Positions 6,961 through 11,088 of a stretch of DNA of 11,088 nucleotides are shown here, piece by piece. Position 1 is the stretch's first letter; every line of letters begins with the position of its first letter. The position numbers and the translations under genes were made by a program. The stretch covers positions 1-11,088 of the forward strand of contig JADZFP010000499.1 of the NCBI GenBank assembly GCA_020849825.1, in the 5' to 3' direction. The DNA comes from Saprospiraceae bacterium. Lineage in GTDB: Bacteria > Bacteroidota > Bacteroidia > Chitinophagales > Saprospiraceae. The notes under the pieces were generated by a model that ran no database searches, was not told the DNA's origin, and was given only the letters and a program-made list of their open reading frames with translations.

Positions 6961-9900
6961 ATGAACGACATCTTTCTCCGTATCGATTTGCTTTTCTGGC
7001 GCACGATAAAGGCGATGCTCAATGCCGGGTGGTTCAAGGTCATTTATATGGTCTTGTATGTTCTGTTTATCATGCCTTTCACTTTAATGTCCAATCCGCC
7101 GAGGTTTGTCCGGACGCTGCATTTGGCCAGCATGCGCAAAAAAGTGATCGACAAGCTGGACGACTTCAATGCCCACTCGCAATCCTGGAATCAGAAAAAA
7201 CTGGCCAATAAAGCCGCGGCGGTTCAAAAGATTGTCGAGTTGTCGGCAGGGTATCGCGGCTCGCTTTCCTCCGATGCAGATTTTTTGAAGGAGAAGCAAA
7301 GACTGGTGGACAGTATGGCGGCCGATCTGGCAGGGCGGGTCGATGCCGGAAAAATAAATGACCCCGGCGCCCGCCGCGACGAACTGACGGCCGCCCTGGC
7401 CGCCCTGGATGCCAATCTTCAGCACCACGCGATGGCTTTGTCGATGGAGGGATTGCGGAGAAAAACCAACGGTTACATCAATCTCTACGACAAACAAATC
7501 ATTTCTGCGCTGCTGTTGTCCGACAACTACTTCGTCGAGCTGCGCAATGGCGAAGGAAAAACCTACGTAACCATCCCGACGCTGGCCTGGGCGGCCATGA
7601 AGGTGGAGGCGCTCCGGCTGTTCTGTGCGCGGCGCGCCATCGATCCGCCCTTCGACAAGGTGCTCTATTTTACCTCCAATGATTATCTGGTGCGCCGCGA
7701 CTTTGTGCGCCTGAAAAAAGTTTTTGAGTTGTTGGGCATCACTATTTCCTATTTGCAACGCACGGTGAACAACCGGGAAATCCGGCGCCTGCGTTATTCT
7801 GCCGATATTCTGATGATCGAGGGAACCGACTACGGGTTCGACTTTTTGCGCAATACCTCGAGGGAGTATCAAAAAGCGCCGATCGAGCCCTCGCCCTACT
7901 TTGCCCTGATCGATGAGGCTGATCAATTGCTCATCGACGAAGCCCGGACGCCGCTGATTCTCTCGGGCGAATCCCAGTTCCGGCAGTCGAATTTTGTGGA
8001 AGTGGCCTGGGTGCGGCAAATCAACAACTGGATCAACGAGGTGTTTGCCCCCAACGTGCTCGTCGAGCAGCGTTCGCCGGCTGTCTGGGGCCTGAACAAC
8101 GCCGGGGCGCTTTATTTCAGGAGTGTGTTGAAAGAGATGCAGGTGCAAGACTGGGAGGCTTTCGCGGAGTTTATCAAAAAGAAAGACTACCACATCATGC
8201 TGGAGGCGATTCTGGCGGTCATGTTGAATGAAGAGCGGCACCGGGCGCTTGTTGATCCGGTTTTACGCAACAGTTTGCTCGCCGAATTGAACGACTCGCG
8301 CACCAAACTTATCTCCCGCCGGGCCGATGGCACTTATCAGGTATCGCAGCAGCAGTTGTACAGCATTATGTCCAACATAGAAAGCAAGGACATGCTGGCG
8401 ATCATGAACGAAACGGTCAGGATTTTTGCCAGGGGCCAATCTATTGCCACATTCAGTCCGGAGGAGTTTCATTTTTTTAAAACGTATTTGAAAAAACGCA
8501 GGTTTCTAACGCTGTTTGCAAAAATTTTGACGAACAAAAGTTACTTCGTCAAGATGTTCGAACTGTACGTGAATGCCTTGGCGGACAGAATCCGGAAGAT
8601 CAATTTTTCGATGCAGTTTGTTCAGGGTTTGATCAGCGTCTATCGTCAGGAGAAAGGACTGGCCCCGCAAAGCGACAACAAGGCCATGCCGTTTCCCAAT
8701 TGGGCGGTACTCCACGGTATTCCGGACACGCTGAATTTGCTGATCCCGGTGGTTGAGAAATTTTCTGTCAATCCGGATAATCTGCAGGATGGCGTGGAAA
8801 AGGACATGGTTATTCTGACCCGGTCGATCAAACTGATTACCAGCAAAATCATTGACTATCAGGACAGCGAGATTATTAAAAAAGCCATACAGGATTATAG
8901 TCTGCTGGGCAACTTATATAAAGCCACATTGTACATGCCCGTCACGGGTAATCTTACGGCTGCCGGACTGCGTGTGGCGCAGTATCTGGAGGAAATTTGC
9001 GTAGAAAAGGGGCTGACGGAAAACTATTCCAGGGGGGGCATCACGCAACTTATTCAGACGGGTCTCAACGCCTATTTTACTTATCGCCAGGGCGTCCAGT
9101 ACAGTATCAAGGACAACCGCGTCATGCTGATCAATCAGATCAACGGACGCCCGGAGGAAAGCAAGCAATTCGGACGTTTCCTCCACCCGTTTATCCAGGC
9201 CAAACACGGGCTCAAGATCGAAGAACCCAATCCGGTCATTCGCACCATTACGATTCAGAGCCTGATTGAGCGGATACCCGGTGTGGTCGGGATGAGCGGC
9301 ACCATCCTGTCGGAAGAGGCGGAATTGCGGAAAATATATCCCAGGGGTTTCGGTTCGAAGGAGCCCTCCGTCGTCAAAGTGCCGCCCCGTATCGATCCTT
9401 ACGCCGCCAAACTGCTCACGTTCGATCCGCTGCTGCTGGCTTTGAGAGAGTCGTTCAAGATCGAAAAGATCGTTGAGCACATTTTGGAGGAGCGTTTGAG
9501 CCGGCACAATCGGCAACCCATCCTCATCATTACCTCCTCGGTGGAACTGTCCGAGTCCATTGCCCAACGCCTGCAGGAAAATATCGATGCTTATGGCGCC
9601 GATCTGACTTTTAATATTCTGAATGCCCTGAACATAGAGCGGGAGGAAGAAATCGTGTCTTTTGCCGGTCAGCCCGGCGCGATTACCATTGCCACGCAGA
9701 TGGCGGCACGGGGTACGGACATCATCATCCCGAAAAGTTCGGTCGAACTGGGCGGCTTGTACGTCCTGATTTCCGAAACGCACGAAAACGAGCGCCTCGA
9801 CACGCAGGCGGAGGGTCGCGCCGCCAGACATGGCGACCCCGGACGGGTCAAATACTTTATGTCGCTGGAGGATAAAATGGCTGAAAAACTCGGGATACGC

Positions 9901-11088
9901 ACGCTTACCGACCGCTTCCCGAATTTCTATAAAGAGTTCATACGCGACGGGTTTATCGACGATATGCCCTTGCAGATGATCAAATCGAATCTTGAAGAAC
10001 ACCGAACCTACTTCAAAAAGCTCGAAAGCAGCAAAGTGGAGTATCAGGCGAACGTGGACCTCATCGTCAACTCCTACCGCCAGATCGCCTACGACATTCG
10101 CGAACAGTTTGTCGTGGGCGCGCCGGAAACTATCGAGTCGGGCATCCGGAAAACGATCGATCTGATGAAACAGCAACTGGCATCATTTTCCAGTTTGCGA
10201 TCGTACCAGGCGCTGGCCGACCGGCTTGCGCAGGACATTACGCGCAGCACGGTCAGCACCGACGACCTGATATCCCTGGCAGAAGAAAACCTCGGTTTCC
10301 CTATTATCCGCAACGAGATGGCCGCGGTTGTGCGCGCTTACCAGCGTCAGATGAGCCCTTTTATCAAATTGTCGCCCGATAAAAAATCTATTCCGTTGAG
10401 AGAGGCGGTACTTCGCGCGATCATCGCTTCGGCTTTGCTGCAGGATAAAAAAACGATCGACCAGGAGTGGCGCGATATTGACCGCGAATTCAATATTTCC
10501 AGTGCTTTTTCACCCAAGGAGTTGTCGCGCATGTTCAGCGCCATCAATGCCCGTCTGCACCTGGGACTGACGCCGCAAGCCGAAGATGCCGCGTTTAAGT
10601 ACATCCAGAAGCAGTTGAAACCCGATCGTGTGGGCAAGCAAAAATGGGGGGCTTTGATCAGAAAATCTGTGTTGGCGGCCTTCTCCGACGTGGATACCTA
10701 TTTGTTGTATTATCGAAATTATGAAAAAGAAATAACGGACGTACAAAAAACCACGCTTTCACAAAGCGCCGATGCGTTGCTCGATGCCGAGTTTTCACGG
10801 CAGTTGAAGGAGAATCGCCGCGATCGCGAACAATTCTGCGAGGAGGTCATCCGGGTATTCGATCATGCGTTTGAAAAACTGAACGATGAAGTGAACATCG
10901 CCAGCACCCGGATAAGCCAGATGGGGCTGGGCTTTAAGGAATGGGTGTATTTGTTGCAGGAGATTCGCGAATTGATGGACAAAAAGATGTTTTCATTGGC
11001 CAGCGAGGTTATGAAGATCATTTTGCAATTCGATTTTAGCCCCAAACCCGGCCTGATTGCCGTCCACTCCGAGCGCCGGTTTGAAGTC
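6961..11088 (+). CDS. Large membrane-anchored SecA-like ATPase (3' end outside window)
   Basis: The frame runs from ATG 6961 to the window edge, 1376 codons without a stop. It shares the SecA motor plan. A Q-motif-like YDKQIISALLL precedes Walker A NGEGKT (K200). TSNDYLVRRD and GFDFLRN follow, then IDEADQLLIDEARTPLILSG with a literal DEAD box at 318-321. The second half has GMSGT (777-781), TIATQMAARGTD (909-920) and QAEGRAARHGDPG (949-961) with both conserved arginines R953 and R956. The SecA-type LHxxxxAKxGL segment before GMSGT is also kept. Differences from bacterial SecA are an extra N-terminus of about 90 residues with a transmembrane helix (27-43) and helical linker, and about 460 residues between DEAD and GMSGT where Escherichia coli SecA has roughly 190. 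A long helical C-terminus has a remnant of the SecA scaffold helix (about 1019-1048), but I cannot find the SecA WxxHL/LRxxGQxDP region. It should be an ATP-driven, membrane-bound protein-handling motor. Whether it moves proteins through SecYEG is unknown. Confidence 0.88.
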   Translation, partial: MNDIFLRIDLLFWRTIKAMLNAGWFKVIYMVLYVLFIMPFTLMSNPPRFVRTLHLASMRKKVIDKLDDFNAHSQSWNQKKLANKAAAVQKIVELSAGYRGSLSSDADFLKEKQRLVDSMAADLAGRVDAGKINDPGARRDELTAALAALDANLQHHAMALSMEGLRRKTNGYINLYDKQIISALLLSDNYFVELRNGEGKTYVTIPTLAWAAMKVEALRLFCARRAIDPPFDKVLYFTSNDYLVRRDFVRLKKVFELLGITISYLQRTVNNREIRRLRYSADILMIEGTDYGFDFLRNTSREYQKAPIEPSPYFALIDEADQLLIDEARTPLILSGESQFRQSNFVEVAWVRQINNWINEVFAPNVLVEQRSPAVWGLNNAGALYFRSVLKEMQVQDWEAFAEFIKKKDYHIMLEAILAVMLNEERHRALVDPVLRNSLLAELNDSRTKLISRRADGTYQVSQQQLYSIMSNIESKDMLAIMNETVRIFARGQSIATFSPEEFHFFKTYLKKRRFLTLFAKILTNKSYFVKMFELYVNALADRIRKINFSMQFVQGLISVYRQEKGLAPQSDNKAMPFPNWAVLHGIPDTLNLLIPVVEKFSVNPDNLQDGVEKDMVILTRSIKLITSKIIDYQDSEIIKKAIQDYSLLGNLYKATLYMPVTGNLTAAGLRVAQYLEEICVEKGLTENYSRGGITQLIQTGLNAYFTYRQGVQYSIKDNRVMLINQINGRPEESKQFGRFLHPFIQAKHGLKIEEPNPVIRTITIQSLIERIPGVVGMSGTILSEEAELRKIYPRGFGSKEPSVVKVPPRIDPYAAKLLTFDPLLLALRESFKIEKIVEHILEERLSRHNRQPILIITSSVELSESIAQRLQENIDAYGADLTFNILNALNIEREEEIVSFAGQPGAITIATQMAARGTDIIIPKSSVELGGLYVLISETHENERLDTQAEGRAARHGDPGRVKYFMSLEDKMAEKLGIRTLTDRFPNFYKEFIRDGFIDDMPLQMIKSNLEEHRTYFKKLESSKVEYQANVDLIVNSYRQIAYDIREQFVVGAPETIESGIRKTIDLMKQQLASFSSLRSYQALADRLAQDITRSTVSTDDLISLAEENLGFPIIRNEMAAVVRAYQRQMSPFIKLSPDKKSIPLREAVLRAIIASALLQDKKTIDQEWRDIDREFNISSAFSPKELSRMFSAINARLHLGLTPQAEDAAFKYIQKQLKPDRVGKQKWGALIRKSVLAAFSDVDTYLLYYRNYEKEITDVQKTTLSQSADALLDAEFSRQLKENRRDREQFCEEVIRVFDHAFEKLNDEVNIASTRISQMGLGFKEWVYLLQEIRELMDKKMFSLASEVMKIILQFDFSPKPGLIAVHSERRFEV

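Noticed and set aside
7084..10176. Two long minus-strand frames (385 and 420 codons) opposite the SecA-like gene.
   Set aside because: The sense strand encodes a continuous set of SecA motifs over the same bases, so these frames are by-products of codon bias.

Overview
The window looks like chromosomal DNA from a member of the Bacteroidota. The evidence is close matches to the Bacteroidota -7 promoter element (TAnnTTTG) just upstream of two start codons and a one-mismatch version upstream of a third, the lack of clear Shine-Dalgarno sequences, moderate GC content, and the protein families present. I cannot name a genus. All confidently called genes are on the + strand.

Left part (1-2107): a two-gene module encoding an AAA15/RloA (AbiLi)-type ATPase and an overlapping RloB (AbiLii)-type TOPRIM-like protein. 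This pair is known as the AbiL-type abortive infection module. Its promoter region carries a perfect 9-bp inverted repeat over the predicted -7 element and start site, which is a good candidate operator.

Middle (2108-3755): a Fic-domain AMPylase with a canonical Fic motif, an N-terminal class II auto-inhibitory motif and a roughly 160-residue C-terminal region I do not recognise. Between rloB and fic lies a minus-strand reading frame with coding-like codon use but no good start, possibly a gene remnant.

Right part (3756-11088): a probable three-gene signalling and motor unit. It consists of a single-pass membrane, GAF-domain histidine kinase, a translationally coupled stand-alone receiver protein, and, 75 bp further on, a very large SecA-like ATPase whose reading frame stays open through the right edge (1376 codons seen, no stop). 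The SecA-like protein retains essentially every motor motif of SecA. It also has an N-terminal membrane anchor and helical extension of about 90 residues, about 270 extra residues in the preprotein-crosslinking region, and a long C-terminal region without the usual SecA C-terminal signatures. Because the receiver has no DNA-binding domain, the kinase-receiver pair may control this membrane-attached motor. That link is inference, but it is the most unusual thing here.

The neighbourhood (RloAB, Fic, an atypical multi-gene signalling/ATPase unit) resembles a defence or conflict island. No mobile element, tRNA, CRISPR array or integrase is visible in the window.
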